NCBI RefSeq assembly: GCF_004346845.1
Contig: NZ_SMGI01000003.1
Span: 269,995 to 333,994, forward strand
Length of the DNA stretch: 64,000 bases
Origin: Winogradskyella wandonensis
GTDB lineage: Bacteria > Bacteroidota > Bacteroidia > Flavobacteriales > Flavobacteriaceae
Reading direction: 5' to 3'
The translations under genes were made by a program, and so were the position numbers. The first letter of the stretch is position 1; each line of letters begins with the position of its first letter. Shown in pieces: positions 35,047 through 45,153 of this stretch. The notes beneath the pieces were generated by a model that saw only the letters and a list, made by a program, of their open reading frames with translations, made no database searches and was not told the origin of the DNA.

Positions 35047-36987
35047 TTATTTATTTAAAATTAAAGAAATTTGAGTACCATTTGCAGGAGCTGACTTTAT
35101 AGTTAGATTGGCATTAATTTCTTCAGCACGTTTTTTCATATTGCTTAGTCCATTGCCATCTGTGGTCTTCTTGACATCAAAACCGTTTCCGTTATCTAAA
35201 ATTTTAAGTTTCAAATTTGAATTCTCTTCAAAAAATTCTACTCTAATTTCAGAGGCTTTAGCGTATTTTAGGCTATTATTTATGGCTTCTTGAATAACGC
35301 GATAAATATTCATGCCTTCAACAGATGTAAATGATTTTGAAGTATCAACCGAATTATCAACTGTAAATGAAAACGCAATATCAGCATCCGAAAGATTGGC
35401 TTTATCAATAAAATTTGAAATTCTAATTTGTAAATCTTCAAAAGAAATTCTGTCTTTATTCATTGCCCAAATGGTGTCACGTAGCTCACGAATTGTACTT
35501 GAAGCAAAACTACTAATGGTTTCTAATTTGCTGTTCAATTTTTTGTCATCAATATTAAAACCGTACTTAAGATTATCTATTGATGAAATAATAAATGTAA
35601 GTTGCGCGCCAATATTATCATGCAAATCTCTTGAAATTCGTAAGCGTTGTTCCTGTAATTTATTTTGAGTTTCAATTTTTACCAAAGCGTCTCGGAGTTG
35701 GTTTTCTTTTTCGAGTTGCTGGTTTTTAAGACGTTGCTGGTTATAAAACAAATAGCCCAAAATACCCAAAATTAAAGCTAATGCTAATGCACCATAAATC
35801 TGGTAGTTTCGTTTTTGTATAACGACTTCATTCTCAGCAATTTTTGCACGTTGCTCAAGGATTTGGCGTTCTTTCTTTTCTGTTTCGTATTTAACTTCAA
35901 AATCTGCCATAGATTTTGCCATTTCATTTGAAAATATAGAGTCTTTTAATTGAACATAAAGCTTTTTCTGAGAGCGTGCAATATTATAATTTTGTAAGCG
36001 AAAATTAGTTTCGGCACTGTTTAAATAAAAATCTGATACTGAATTTTCTAAACTCGGGTATTGTTTTAATAATTCTAATGCTTTTTTTATATAAATCATA
36101 GCCTTTTTTGGCTCGTTGCGTCCGTTATATAAATCTGTAATATTATTATAAACTGAAAAAAGTGTTTTATCAGAACCTTCTGTTTTTGGACGATTTATAA
36201 TTTCGAGATATGTTTTTAAAGCTAAATCACTTTTATCTTGAAGGTTGTAAACATTTGCTAAATTTTCTAGCAACCTATAATATTCAAGTAGGTTGGTTTC
36301 TGCTTTTGCAAGTGCAACACCTTTCTTGTAGGCTTCTTCTGCTTCGTCAAGTCTATTAATTTCTTTTAGGTTGATTCCTATATTATTATAAGAGGCGATT
36401 TGTGCATTTTTCATATTAAATTCTTGTCGAATTTTTAGCGCACGACTGTGATATTCTAAAGCTTTTTCATTTAAACCCATTTCTTGATAAATCAAGCCAA
36501 TGTTGTTTAGGGAAGATGCAGAAGATTTTCTATTACCTTTAGCATCATCCATCTTTAACGATTCAAAAAAATAATTTAATGCTGTTTGAAAGTCACCTGA
36601 ATTCCAATTAGCCATTCCTAAATTATTAACGCAGCGAGCAGCCACATCTTCAAAACCAAAATCTTGACTCAGCTTTAATGCTTTCTTGAAGTATAGTTTT
36701 GCAGAATCAGATTTTCCAGTAACATCGAAATAAATTCCCTGAGTATTTGTAAGAATTGTAAGACCGTAATTTTCGTTTTTTTCTTGAGCTATAGTCTTAC
36801 CTTCCTTTATAATTTTTATAGCATTATCTGGATTGCTAAAAATAGATTTAAAAGCGATGGCATTGTATTTAAATAGTTTTGTAGAATCATTCTTTATCTT
36901 TTTAGCCTCTTGGTAAAGACTATCTAAATTCTGTGAAACCACTAATAGCGGCAAAGTCAACGCTAAAAAAAGCAGTATCTTTTTCAT
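35047..36987 (-). CDS. TPR-containing sensor histidine kinase (HisKA_3 type)
   Basis: I start it at 36987 (MKKILLFLALTLPLLVVSQ, a signal peptide), because the longer frame to 37113 adds 42 residues with no coding look. The 646-residue protein has about eight TPR-like repeats in the periplasm (residues 25-370), a coiled coil near 375-415, and a membrane helix near 405-430. The NarX/DegS-type HisKA_3 domain has SRDLHDNIGAQL, with the phospho-His in the middle of this motif, and a HATPase_c domain has DNGNGF and GNGLSNMKKRAEE. It is co-transcribed with the response regulator. TPR sensors of this type usually detect protein or peptide ligands; the input is unknown. Confidence 0.92.
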   Translation of the reverse strand: MKKILLFLALTLPLLVVSQNLDSLYQEAKKIKNDSTKLFKYNAIAFKSIFSNPDNAIKIIKEGKTIAQEKNENYGLTILTNTQGIYFDVTGKSDSAKLYFKKALKLSQDFGFEDVAARCVNNLGMANWNSGDFQTALNYFFESLKMDDAKGNRKSSASSLNNIGLIYQEMGLNEKALEYHSRALKIRQEFNMKNAQIASYNNIGINLKEINRLDEAEEAYKKGVALAKAETNLLEYYRLLENLANVYNLQDKSDLALKTYLEIINRPKTEGSDKTLFSVYNNITDLYNGRNEPKKAMIYIKKALELLKQYPSLENSVSDFYLNSAETNFRLQNYNIARSQKKLYVQLKDSIFSNEMAKSMADFEVKYETEKKERQILEQRAKIAENEVVIQKRNYQIYGALALALILGILGYLFYNQQRLKNQQLEKENQLRDALVKIETQNKLQEQRLRISRDLHDNIGAQLTFIISSIDNLKYGFNIDDKKLNSKLETISSFASSTIRELRDTIWAMNKDRISFEDLQIRISNFIDKANLSDADIAFSFTVDNSVDTSKSFTSVEGMNIYRVIQEAINNSLKYAKASEIRVEFFEENSNLKLKILDNGNGFDVKKTTDGNGLSNMKKRAEEINANLTIKSAPANGTQISLILNK

Positions 36988-37066
36988 ATTGAAATTGTTA
37001 GGAATTCTCATAAAAATAAATGAAACTATTGACTTTACCATATCCTTTTTTTTAAAACAAATTGAA

Positions 37067-37090
37067 GCACATCTTCCCCCAAAGATGTGC
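37067..37090 (-). terminator. Hairpin, possible terminator
   Basis: GCACATCT (37067-37074) pairs with AGATGTGC (37083-37090). On the minus strand a T-rich stretch follows only about 15 bases later, so it is a weak candidate terminator for the 37134-38213 gene. Confidence 0.4.
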
Positions 37091-37133
37091 CCAATCTCAA
37101 GTTTAACTAACAAACTAAACTACTTTTTTAGAA

Positions 37134-38213
37134 CTACTTATATTTTTCAAACAAGTACTCTAATTGCTCATCCATAAAAGTTTTACCAGATAAATAAAGT
37201 GCTTCAGCAAATTTTTCGCCGTTGACCTCAACAAATTTAGCATTTGAGGATATGGTGCTATTCCATTCCGTAACTCTGTACAAATTACCAACGTCGTAAG
37301 TTTTTGCAATCTCTCCTTTATTTTCGGACTCAACTTTAACGTTATCTAAAACACCGTTAATATAGATTGGCTTCTTTAGATAACCTTTCCAAGTCACTTT
37401 TTTCATTCCGCTACCTTGGGCTACTGTAAAATCATTTGGTATGGTAAAATATTCTTCAGCGCCTTTAAAACGTAAACCTTTTTTCTTTGGGGCAGAGACA
37501 TCTTTAGAGCCTAGAGCCAAATTTGTTTCAATCTTAGCATTAGCACCAGCCAAACCTTTTAACCAACTGCCACCTGTTTTACTCCAAGTTAAGGCCAAAT
37601 TAACATCGATAACAATCGCATCATCTAGTTGTTTTGACAACATATTGGTGTTTTTTGCCAATTTGCCGAGTCCTTTCATGCCGGGAAACAATCCGTTTTT
37701 ATTACTTTTTTTACCCGATGCATTTTTTTCTGATGTAAAACCTCTAAAATCTGTCGGTACAATTTCTAACATACCTGGATTAGCACTTTCCCTAACTATT
37801 GGCCCATTAAATTCTTTAGATTTATTATGATAATCTGTGTTTTTTGCAACAGCGGCATCTAAAATCTCAAAACCATTAGTTTTAAGTTCGTTTATAAATT
37901 CTGAATATAACTTGTCTGTTTCTTGTTGGAGCAAATTAGTATCTACACCTTTTAACCCTAATGCTGCAGAGGCTTTTGCTTCTGCTCTACCTTTTCCTCT
38001 AAACTCCCGCTTAGCTTTATAGTCTACATCTTCGCGATAGACTTCAACCATAACGTTAAAACTATTAATGTACACTTTTTTTGGAGCGTTTTTTTTAGGT
38101 TTGATACCAAAGTTATCGAAATTTACTTTGTATTCTCCCAATGTTTGAGCCTTTAAACTTGTTGCTACTAAGACTAAAGCTAAGGCAATTAAAATGTGTT
38201 TTGTCTGTTTCAT
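37134..38213 (-). CDS. Exported protein of unknown function
   Basis: I start at the ATG at 38213 (MKQTKHILIALALVLVATSLKAQ), which gives a clean signal peptide. The ORF extends upstream to 38234 only with a weaker start. The mature region is about 335 residues, with basic-rich segments (KKNAPKKVY, AKREFRGKGRAEAKAS) and no domain that I recognise. It has several alternating beta-like stretches (VIDVNLALTWSKTGGSWL) and a C-terminal SGKTFMDEQLEYLFE. It is upstream of the two-component system on the same strand, separated by a weak terminator-like hairpin. Export suggests a periplasmic or surface role. Confidence 0.6.
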   Translation of the reverse strand: MKQTKHILIALALVLVATSLKAQTLGEYKVNFDNFGIKPKKNAPKKVYINSFNVMVEVYREDVDYKAKREFRGKGRAEAKASAALGLKGVDTNLLQQETDKLYSEFINELKTNGFEILDAAVAKNTDYHNKSKEFNGPIVRESANPGMLEIVPTDFRGFTSEKNASGKKSNKNGLFPGMKGLGKLAKNTNMLSKQLDDAIVIDVNLALTWSKTGGSWLKGLAGANAKIETNLALGSKDVSAPKKKGLRFKGAEEYFTIPNDFTVAQGSGMKKVTWKGYLKKPIYINGVLDNVKVESENKGEIAKTYDVGNLYRVTEWNSTISSNAKFVEVNGEKFAEALYLSGKTFMDEQLEYLFEKYK

Positions 38214-38296
38214 GATATAAAGTTTTGATATCACAAATTTGAAAAAGAAATATGCGTAAGACTATACGACAAACTGCGTATAATTGATTTAATATT

Positions 38297-39019
38297 CTAT
38301 TCTGAAAAAAGCAGTAATTGTCGACGAAGTGTACTTTTATCTACTTTACCGTCGTGAAGTTTGTTAACTAAATAATCTAAAACATGAGAATTTTCTCTTA
38401 TAGCAACCAGAAGAAAATCGACAACAAAACGAAGTAGAATCAATAAAATGGCGGCAAAAATTGGCGCGCCTGAAAGCATCATAAAAAAACTACCAATTAT
38501 AACTACAAATTGCTGAATGAAAATACGTAGATAAGGTTTAAACATCACTTCGTTTGCTGTAAATTGATGGAATTTTTCAATTTTTAAAAAGTCGAAATAA
38601 AACTTAAGCAATTGACTAACAGTTAAAACTAATAGCATTAACAACATGCCTTCTAATTGAAGTAGTGCATTAAAATTATCTATTAAGTTAAAAGGCTCTT
38701 TAATAAAACCATTGCCTGAAATTGAAAAAATCGCAAAGAGAAATATAGATTGAATTGCTACAAAGCCACCATAGTGAACCACGAAAAATGGGATTAAAAA
38801 CCAAATGCTATCGTTTTTCTCATTGTCTTCAATATACGTATTTCTACATAAATACATTTTGAAGATATTGAACACACCAATAATTATAGTCTCTAAAAAA
38901 TAACCAAATAATACAGCGTGCGCTTCAATTTTATCAATTGCTACCAAAAAGATGATAAACAGCAAATTGACCCAAGCGTAACTGTTTGCTTTGTTTGGTA
39001 TAAAAACACTTTTTAGCAT
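38297..39019 (-). CDS. DUF6498-like membrane protein
   Basis: The 240-residue protein is strongly hydrophobic, with about six helices (for instance WVNLLFIIFLVAIDKIEAHAV, ILFGYFLETIIIGVFNI-type, and IWFLIPFFVVHYGGFVAIQSIF). The segment FGYFLETIIIGVFNIFKM suggests DUF6498, but I cannot confirm the name. No catalytic motif is obvious. It lies between an exported protein and the GSCFA gene, all leftward. Confidence 0.6.
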   Translation of the reverse strand: MLKSVFIPNKANSYAWVNLLFIIFLVAIDKIEAHAVLFGYFLETIIIGVFNIFKMYLCRNTYIEDNEKNDSIWFLIPFFVVHYGGFVAIQSIFLFAIFSISGNGFIKEPFNLIDNFNALLQLEGMLLMLLVLTVSQLLKFYFDFLKIEKFHQFTANEVMFKPYLRIFIQQFVVIIGSFFMMLSGAPIFAAILLILLRFVVDFLLVAIRENSHVLDYLVNKLHDGKVDKSTLRRQLLLFSE

Positions 39020-39073
39020 TGTATAAAATTATACAATAGCCTAAATTTTTAACTACGTAAAATATCGTAAATT

Positions 39074-40033
39074 TTAAAATTGAATTTGAGGATGTGCTTT
39101 TTGTAATTCTTTTATTTTAGATTGAAGCTTTTTGAGAAACTTTTTTTGCGCGTCAGAATTAGGATTAAAAGGCCTATGTGCTAATCCTTTTTGGATGGCA
39201 TCAACTTCGTCCATTATAGCTTTAGAATTCTGATGTACCCAAACCGAAGTAAACTTTTCCCAGATGTAATCTATTGCCAATTGATTTGGATGCAACATAT
39301 CGTCTTTGTAAAATCGGTAATCGCGGAGTTCGTCCATTACAATTTCGTAAGATGGAAAGTAGCTGAGACTTCTCGACTCCGCTCGAAGTGACAGCAGTTG
39401 ATGTATTGCTGTAATTAAATGCGATTTGCTCAAGGTATTTTCTACAAAACCGTCCTTAATATGCCGTACGGGAGATACCGTAAAAATAAAGTTGGCATTT
39501 GGGTTTATAGATTTTACTAAACTTATACTGGCCTCTAAACTTTCTGTAATAGTATCAACTGAAAGCAACTCTTTTAAGAATTTCTTTTGAGGGACTTTAT
39601 GGCAATTGGCAACAATTTGGTCAGTTTCAATATGTCTGTAAACCCATGAGGTTCCTAAAGTGATAATGATATGAGATGCTTCTTTTAAGAAGTTATGAGT
39701 CTGACTCATATTCTCATTTAACTGAGCTAATAATTCTTCTTTTGAAGGATTGCTTAATCGCGAATGAGCATCAAAACAATGCCATTGCTCGTTATTAAAA
39801 AAGATATCCTGCTCCGTATATTCTTTTTGGTTTATGGTATTAGTGATTAGTTTTTCTATCGCCAAAGGCTGAAACAAAATACCAAACGGATTCTGCAAGG
39901 ATTGAAATTTGAAATACTGAAACTTCTCCCCAATATTTTCAGAAAAACAAGACCCCAACAACAACACTTTTGAGCTATAATCAATTTGATTAAAACGCTG
40001 TGGTTGTAATGGGATTTTGGTTTGAAGATTCAT
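39074..40033 (-). CDS. GSCFA-domain protein with in-frame repeat
   Basis: The ATG at 40033 (MNLQTKIPLQPQRFNQ) is the likely start; an upstream frame start at 40066 overlaps the alaS 3' end. The 319-residue protein has the GSCFA signature LLGSCFSENIGEKF at residue 30 and related motifs (IITLGTSWVYRH, FTVSPVRHIKDG, DMLHPNQLA), which make an SGNH-like hydrolase fold with unknown substrate. At about residue 224 the peptide SLRAESRSLS is encoded by a dispersed palindromic repeat. The flanking HQLL and YFPSYEIVMDELRDYRFY sequences read on normally, so the repeat is an in-frame insertion. It follows alaS by 7 bp. Confidence 0.9.
   Translation of the reverse strand: MNLQTKIPLQPQRFNQIDYSSKVLLLGSCFSENIGEKFQYFKFQSLQNPFGILFQPLAIEKLITNTINQKEYTEQDIFFNNEQWHCFDAHSRLSNPSKEELLAQLNENMSQTHNFLKEASHIIITLGTSWVYRHIETDQIVANCHKVPQKKFLKELLSVDTITESLEASISLVKSINPNANFIFTVSPVRHIKDGFVENTLSKSHLITAIHQLLSLRAESRSLSYFPSYEIVMDELRDYRFYKDDMLHPNQLAIDYIWEKFTSVWVHQNSKAIMDEVDAIQKGLAHRPFNPNSDAQKKFLKKLQSKIKELQKAHPQIQF
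39369..39394. repeat. Palindrome-type repeat within GSCFA gene
   Basis: The segment containing TCTCGACTCCGCTCGA at 39371-39386 is the same as the right arm of the 8532-8600 element apart from one missing base. Here it is translated as part of the GSCFA protein (SLRAESRSLS). Confidence 0.8.
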
Positions 40034-40040
40034 TATAAAT

Positions 40041-42656
40041 CTATTCGATATAAGATTTTGCTGCATCTAGAGCTGCAACAATACCTGCAGGATTTTTACC
40101 TCCTGCGGTAGCAAAAAATGGCTGACCGCCACCGCCACCTTGGATGTGCTTACCTAATTCTCTAACAATGTTTCCTGCATTTAAATCTTTGGCTGCTACT
40201 AGCTCTTTTGAGATGTAACAAGATAAGATGGCTTTCCCGTTTGCTTCACTACCAAACAAGAGAAATAAATTATCCATATTACTTCCCAAATCGAAACACA
40301 AGTCTTTTATACCTGCAGCATCTAAATCCACTTTCTTTGCTAAAAACTGAATACCATTAACTTCGGTGATTTCATTTTTGAGTTCGCCTTTAAGGTTTTT
40401 AGCTTTGTCTTTTAATAAGGCTTCAATCTGTTTCTTAAGACTAGCATTTTCATCTTGAAGTGATTGTGCGGCTTTTACTGGCTCGTTTGAGTTTTTCAAA
40501 ACACTTTTAATAGACTCAAACTGCTTTTCTACAGCTTCAAAATAATCGCCAACAGCTACATTTGTAATCGCTTCTATACGGCGTATGCCTGCCGCAATAG
40601 CACTTTCAGATTTAATCTTAAAATACCAGATATCACCGGTATTTCGCACATGCGTACCTCCACAGAGTTCCATGGATTGCCCAAATTTTATAGCACGAAC
40701 ACTATCGCCATATTTTTCCCCGAAAAGCGCAATTGCACCTTTATCTAATGCTTGTTGCATTGGAATATTGCGATACTCTTCTAATTCTAGATTTTCTCTA
40801 ATTCTGGCATTCACAAAATCTTCGATGTCTTGCAATTGGTCTGCATCTACTTTAGAAAAATGAGAAAAATCGAAACGTAAAGACGCTGGTTTTACCAATG
40901 ACCCTTTCTGCTCAACATGCGTACCGAGAATAGTTCTTAAAGCCTGATGTAATAAGTGTGTTGCCGTATGATTACTTGCCGATAAACGTCTATGCTCATC
41001 GCTAACCACAGCCTTAAAAGTATCATCTAAATCTGATGGTAAATTTTTGGTTATATGGATAATTACGTTGTTTTCCTTTTTGGTATCGGTAATGTAAACA
41101 ACATCGCCATTAGGTACTTCTATGTAACCTTTATCACCTACTTGTCCGCCACCTTCCGGATAAAAAGGCGTCATATTAAACACCAATTGGTAATGCTCGC
41201 CATCTTTCTTTGAGGTCACTTTTCTATACCTCGTGAGCTTTACATCTGCTGTTAATGTATCGTAACCAATAAATTCTTCCGTATCGTCTTCTTTAAGGAT
41301 GACCCAATCAGAGGTTTCTGATGCAGAGGCCGCGCGCGAGCGGTCTTTTTGTTTCTGCATTTCGGTATTAAAACCTTCCTCATTAACACTGTAGCCCTTT
41401 TCGCGAGCAATTAATTGGGTTAAATCTAATGGGAAACCATACGTATCATAAAGTTCAAAGGCCTTTGCGCCGTCAATCGTCTTATCTTTTGAATCATCTA
41501 TAACTTTATCTAATAGCAATAAGCCTTGGTCTAACGTCCTTAAGAACGAGTTTTCCTCTTCCTTAATGACGTTTTCAATCAAACGCTCTTGAGACTTCAA
41601 TTCTGGAAAAGCATCTCCCATTTGGTTACTCAATGTCTCTGTTAACTTATAAATAAAAGGTTCTTTCTGATTTAAAAATGTGAATCCGTAGCGAATAGCA
41701 CGCCTTAAAATTCGTCTTATCACATATCCAGCACCTGTATTACTAGGTAATTGTCCGTCCGCTATTGAAAAAGCGACTGCTCTAACATGGTCTGAAATAA
41801 CTCGGATAGCAATATCTACTTTTTCGTCTTTTCCATATGATGAATTTGTTATCGTTTCAATCTCGCGAATAATTGGTGTGAACACATCTGTATCGTAGTT
41901 AGATTGTACACCTTGAAGCACCATGCATAAACGCTCAAAGCCCATACCGGTATCGATATGCTTATTTGGTAATACTTCTAAACTGCCATTGGCTTTACGG
42001 TTGTATTGCATAAATACCAAGTTCCAGATTTCTACAACCTGAGGATGGTCCATATTTACCAAAGTTTTACCATCTACTTTTGCTTTTTCCTCAGCCGAAC
42101 GGATATCAACATGTATCTCACTACAAGGACCACAAGGACCTTGGTCGCCCATTTCCCAAAAATTGTCTTTTTTGTTTCCTTTTAAGATACGGTCTTCAGA
42201 AATGTATTGTTTCCAAATGTCATAAGCTTCGGTGTCCATTTTTAGGTTATCAGTATCATCGCTACCTTCAAAAACAGTAACATAAAGCATGTCTTTATCT
42301 ATACCATGAGCTTCTGTCAATAATTCCCAAGCCCAAGCTATGGCTTCTTTCTTAAAATAATCACCAAAACTCCAGTTACCCAACATTTCAAAAAGCGTAT
42401 GATGATAGGTATCGTAACCAACCTCTTCTAAATCGTTGTGCTTACCCGAAACTCTTAAACATTTTTGGGTATCTGCAATTCTATTTTTCTTTGGTTCCGA
42501 ATTCCCCAAAAAATACTCTTTAAAAGGTGCCATGCCAGAATTAACAAACATCAATGTTGGGTCATTTTTAACCACCATCGGCGCCGAAGGAACAATAAGA
42601 TGGTCTTTCTTTTTGAAAAAATCTAAAAAGGTATTTCGGATGTCTTTAGAGGTCAT
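40041..42656 (-). CDS. alaS: Alanyl-tRNA synthetase
   Basis: The 871-residue enzyme charges tRNA-Ala. The class II catalytic domain is N-terminal, with [22 protein letters not shown], the [20 protein letters not shown] motif and the [10 protein letters not shown] loop. The editing domain has the zinc-binding [11 protein letters not shown] (near residue 560) and [12 protein letters not shown]-terminal DHHA1-like domain ends with [25 protein letters not shown]. It is a full-length protein with no break. It precedes the GSCFA gene by 7 bp and is divergent from the M23 peptidase. Confidence 0.98.
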   Translation of the reverse strand: MTSKDIRNTFLDFFKKKDHLIVPSAPMVVKNDPTLMFVNSGMAPFKEYFLGNSEPKKNRIADTQKCLRVSGKHNDLEEVGYDTYHHTLFEMLGNWSFGDYFKKEAIAWAWELLTEAHGIDKDMLYVTVFEGSDDTDNLKMDTEAYDIWKQYISEDRILKGNKKDNFWEMGDQGPCGPCSEIHVDIRSAEEKAKVDGKTLVNMDHPQVVEIWNLVFMQYNRKANGSLEVLPNKHIDTGMGFERLCMVLQGVQSNYDTDVFTPIIREIETITNSSYGKDEKVDIAIRVISDHVRAVAFSIADGQLPSNTGAGYVIRRILRRAIRYGFTFLNQKEPFIYKLTETLSNQMGDAFPELKSQERLIENVIKEEENSFLRTLDQGLLLLDKVIDDSKDKTIDGAKAFELYDTYGFPLDLTQLIAREKGYSVNEEGFNTEMQKQKDRSRAASASETSDWVILKEDDTEEFIGYDTLTADVKLTRYRKVTSKKDGEHYQLVFNMTPFYPEGGGQVGDKGYIEVPNGDVVYITDTKKENNVIIHITKNLPSDLDDTFKAVVSDEHRRLSASNHTATHLLHQALRTILGTHVEQKGSLVKPASLRFDFSHFSKVDADQLQDIEDFVNARIRENLELEEYRNIPMQQALDKGAIALFGEKYGDSVRAIKFGQSMELCGGTHVRNTGDIWYFKIKSESAIAAGIRRIEAITNVAVGDYFEAVEKQFESIKSVLKNSNEPVKAAQSLQDENASLKKQIEALLKDKAKNLKGELKNEITEVNGIQFLAKKVDLDAAGIKDLCFDLGSNMDNLFLLFGSEANGKAILSCYISKELVAAKDLNAGNIVRELGKHIQGGGGGQPFFATAGGKNPAGIVAALDAAKSYIE

Positions 42657-42752
42657 GCTTGTATATTTTTATCGCCTAAAATTTAATCTAATTTGAAGCG
42701 TTATCCCTTTAGGCCGATAACCTTTCAAATAGCTTTAGTACGAAAGTATTTT

Positions 42753-42760
42753 TATATTTG
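42753..42760 (+). promoter_or_regulatory. -7-like box upstream of M23 gene
   Basis: TATATTTG matches TAnnTTTG exactly and is 42 bp before the M23 start codon. A convincing -33 TTG at the right distance is missing, so confidence is limited. Confidence 0.35.
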
Positions 42761-42802
42761 TATATTGTTCTAGTTCGGCACAAAAATAGAACATTTTAAG
42801 AT

Positions 42803-43774
42803 ATGGCTAAAGTAAAATACTATTACGATCCAGAAACACTTTCGTATAGAGTTATTCGTCGGAAAAAACGAAGAACTTTAAAGTATATCGCTGCCTTTTT
42901 ATTGGCTTCTGCCCTATTTGGTTTCTTTATGGTTGTTGCTGGTAGCTACTTTTTTGAATCGCCTAAAGAACGTGAATTAAGTCGCGAATTAGAGAACATG
43001 CAATTGCAATACGATTTATTAAACAAGCGCATGGACGATGCTATTGCAGTGCTGGAAAATATTGAAGAGCGTGATAATGCTATCTACAGACATTATTTTG
43101 AGGCAAACCCAATCCCAGAAGAGCAACGTCGTGCAGGTTTTGGAGGTATTAATCGATATAAAAAGTTCGAAGGCTTTGACAATTCTAAATTAATTAAAGA
43201 AAGTAACAAGCGTTTAGATATACTTGAAAAAGCGATTGTTGTTCAGTCTAAATCTCTTGATGAGATTGCCATACTCGCCAAAGACAAAGAGAAATTATTA
43301 GAAGCTATACCAGCCATACAACCAGTTAATAATGATGACTTAACCCGTATGGCATCTGGTTACGGTTACAGAACAGACCCCTTTACTAAGGTCCGTAAGT
43401 TTCATTACGGTATGGACTTTACAGCACCCCGAGGCACGCCCGTTTATGCTTCTGGTGACGGCATAGTAAAACGTGCGGACAACAGTTCATCTGGTTACGG
43501 AAAGCATATACGCATAGACCATGGCTACGGCTATGTATCCTTGTACGCGCACTTATACAAGTACAACGTTCGTATTAATCAGCGTGTCAAGCGAGGTGAC
43601 CTTATTGGTTTTGTAGGTAGTACAGGACGCTCTGAAGCACCACATTTACATTACGAGATATTTAAGGATGGTGAGCGAATTAATCCAATTAACTTCTACT
43701 ACGGAAATCTATCTGCTTCAGAATTTAGTGAGTTATTACAAAAAGCATCTTTAGAAAACCAATCCTTAGACTAG
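42803..43774 (+). CDS. M23 family peptidoglycan endopeptidase
   Basis: The 323-residue protein has one N-terminal membrane helix (residues about 29-49), an extended coiled-coil segment (about 55-140), and a C-terminal LytM/M23 domain from about residue 190. The zinc ligands are in HYGMDFTAPRGTP and HLHYEIF, with the catalytic His in VSLYAHLYKY. All are intact, so it should cleave peptidoglycan cross-links in the periplasm. It is the first gene of a compact rightward run (MerR, LemA, two TPM proteins) with gaps below 15 bp, which suggests a cell-envelope operon. Confidence 0.92.
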   Translation: MAKVKYYYDPETLSYRVIRRKKRRTLKYIAAFLLASALFGFFMVVAGSYFFESPKERELSRELENMQLQYDLLNKRMDDAIAVLENIEERDNAIYRHYFEANPIPEEQRRAGFGGINRYKKFEGFDNSKLIKESNKRLDILEKAIVVQSKSLDEIAILAKDKEKLLEAIPAIQPVNNDDLTRMASGYGYRTDPFTKVRKFHYGMDFTAPRGTPVYASGDGIVKRADNSSSGYGKHIRIDHGYGYVSLYAHLYKYNVRINQRVKRGDLIGFVGSTGRSEAPHLHYEIFKDGERINPINFYYGNLSASEFSELLQKASLENQSLD

Positions 43775-43777
43775 ACT

Positions 43778-44107
43778 ATGCATATTGATTTACCAGAAAA
43801 ACGGTATTATGGTATTGGCGAGGTGGCAAAAGCGTTCAACGTCAACACATCACTAATTCGTTTTTGGGAAAAAGAGTTCGACGTACTAAAGCCAAAAAAA
43901 AATGCAAAGGGTAACCGAAAATTTACCCCAGATGATATTAAAAATCTTAAATTTATTTATCATTTAGTAAAAGAACGCGGATTTACGCTAGAAGGCGCAA
44001 AAATTCATATTAAAGAAGAGAAAAAAGAAGCGCTAAGTAATTTCGAAATCATCTCTAAATTAGAAGGCATAAAAGCCAAGCTTATTAAAATAAAATCACA
44101 ACTTTAA
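43778..44107 (+). CDS. MerR family transcriptional regulator
   Basis: This is a 109-residue protein that is mainly a MerR-type helix-turn-helix (YYGIGEVAKAFNVNTSLIRFWEKEF, then KGNRKFTPDDIKNLKFIYHLVKERGFTLEGAK). A short coiled tail follows, with no sensor domain of obvious ligand type. It lies 3 bp after the M23 gene and 11 bp before LemA, so it probably regulates its own operon. Short MerR proteins of this type are common in Bacteroidota, and the effector is unknown. Confidence 0.9.
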   Translation: MHIDLPEKRYYGIGEVAKAFNVNTSLIRFWEKEFDVLKPKKNAKGNRKFTPDDIKNLKFIYHLVKERGFTLEGAKIHIKEEKKEALSNFEIISKLEGIKAKLIKIKSQL

Positions 44108-44118
44108 AACCAATCAAT

Positions 44119-44706
44119 ATGAAAAAATGGATAGTACCAATAGTTCTTATTTTGCTTGTCGCACTTTGGGCAATGAACGTAAATAACAAAGCTGTTAGTT
44201 TAGAAGAGACAGTTACCAAATCTTGGGCTAATGTAGAAAGTAGTTATCAAAGACGTAATGACCTTATCGGGAATTTAGTAAAAACGGTACAAGGCGCTGC
44301 TGACTTTGAAAAGAGTACGCTAGAAGCTGTAATAAATGCTCGAGCAAAAGCAACATCTGTGACAATAGACCCGAGTAATATTACTCCAGAACAATTGGCA
44401 AAATTTAATCAAGCACAGAGCGGATTGGCAGGTGCATTAAAAAGTTTGTTAGTAACAGTAGAGCGTTATCCTGAATTGAAGGCAAATCAAAATTTTCTTG
44501 AATTACAAAGTCAACTTGAAGGTACCGAAAATAGAATTAATGTAGCTAGAGATCGTTTTAACGAAGCTGTAGAACCCTATAATAAGTATGTACGCACTAT
44601 GCCAACTAAATTTGTTGCAAATATACTAGGGTTTGACGAGAAAGGTTACTACAAAGCTGATGCAGGAAGCGAAAACGCACCTGACATAGAGTTTGATTTT
44701 AAATAG
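44119..44706 (+). CDS. LemA family protein
   Basis: The 195-residue protein has one N-terminal membrane helix (residues 5-18) and the LemA helical domain. The family signature is visible in KSWANVESSYQRRNDLIGNLVKTVQG, VINARAKATSV, and ESQLEGTENRINVARDRFNEAVEPYN-type text. The C-terminus ends with an acidic DAGSENAPDIEFDF tail. LemA proteins commonly sit next to TPM-domain proteins, as here, and their biochemical role is unclear. The downstream TPM gene is 9 bp away. Confidence 0.93.
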   Translation: MKKWIVPIVLILLVALWAMNVNNKAVSLEETVTKSWANVESSYQRRNDLIGNLVKTVQGAADFEKSTLEAVINARAKATSVTIDPSNITPEQLAKFNQAQSGLAGALKSLLVTVERYPELKANQNFLELQSQLEGTENRINVARDRFNEAVEPYNKYVRTMPTKFVANILGFDEKGYYKADAGSENAPDIEFDFK

Positions 44707-44715
44707 ACGATTGAA

Positions 44716-45153
44716 ATGTCCAATCTTGAAAACTTCCTAACAGCGTCTGAAGAAGAAGCTGTTATTAATGCCATTCGTGAGGCAGAGAAAAACACCTCTG
44801 GCGAGATACGGGTGCACATTGAGCAGAATTGCGATACTAATGTTTACGAGCACGCAATGGAGGTTTTTCATTACTTAAAAATGGACAATACCAAGGCGCA
44901 AAATGGTGTTTTAATCTACGTTGCTGTAGATAAAAAAGCATTTGTTATCTATGGTGATAAAGGCATAAATGATGTGGTTGGAAAAGATTTCTGGAACACT
45001 ACCCGAGATACTATTGCTAACCATTTTAAAAGTGGAAAATTCGCTCAAGGCTTAATAGAAGGGATACAAATGGCAGGCAAAGAATTATCCGACCACTTCC
45101 CGTGGTATCATGGAAATACTAACGAACTCGATAATAGCATTTCTAAAGGATGA
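44716..45153 (+). CDS. TPM-domain protein, cytoplasmic-type
   Basis: The 145-residue protein has a TPM domain (EEAVINAIREAEKNTSGEIRVHIE, MDNTKAQNGVLIYVAVDKKAFVIYGDKGIND) without signal peptide or membrane helix. TPM domains occur in proteins such as the plant TLP18.3 phosphatase. The enzymatic activity in bacteria is not settled. It ends with TGA sharing bases with the start codon of the next TPM gene (ATGA overlap), so the two are translationally coupled. Confidence 0.9.
   Translation: MSNLENFLTASEEEAVINAIREAEKNTSGEIRVHIEQNCDTNVYEHAMEVFHYLKMDNTKAQNGVLIYVAVDKKAFVIYGDKGINDVVGKDFWNTTRDTIANHFKSGKFAQGLIEGIQMAGKELSDHFPWYHGNTNELDNSISKG

Noticed and set aside
36988..37113. Extra 42 residues at the N-terminus of the sensor kinase
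   Set aside because: The true start at 36987 begins a clean signal peptide; the extension lacks coding character.
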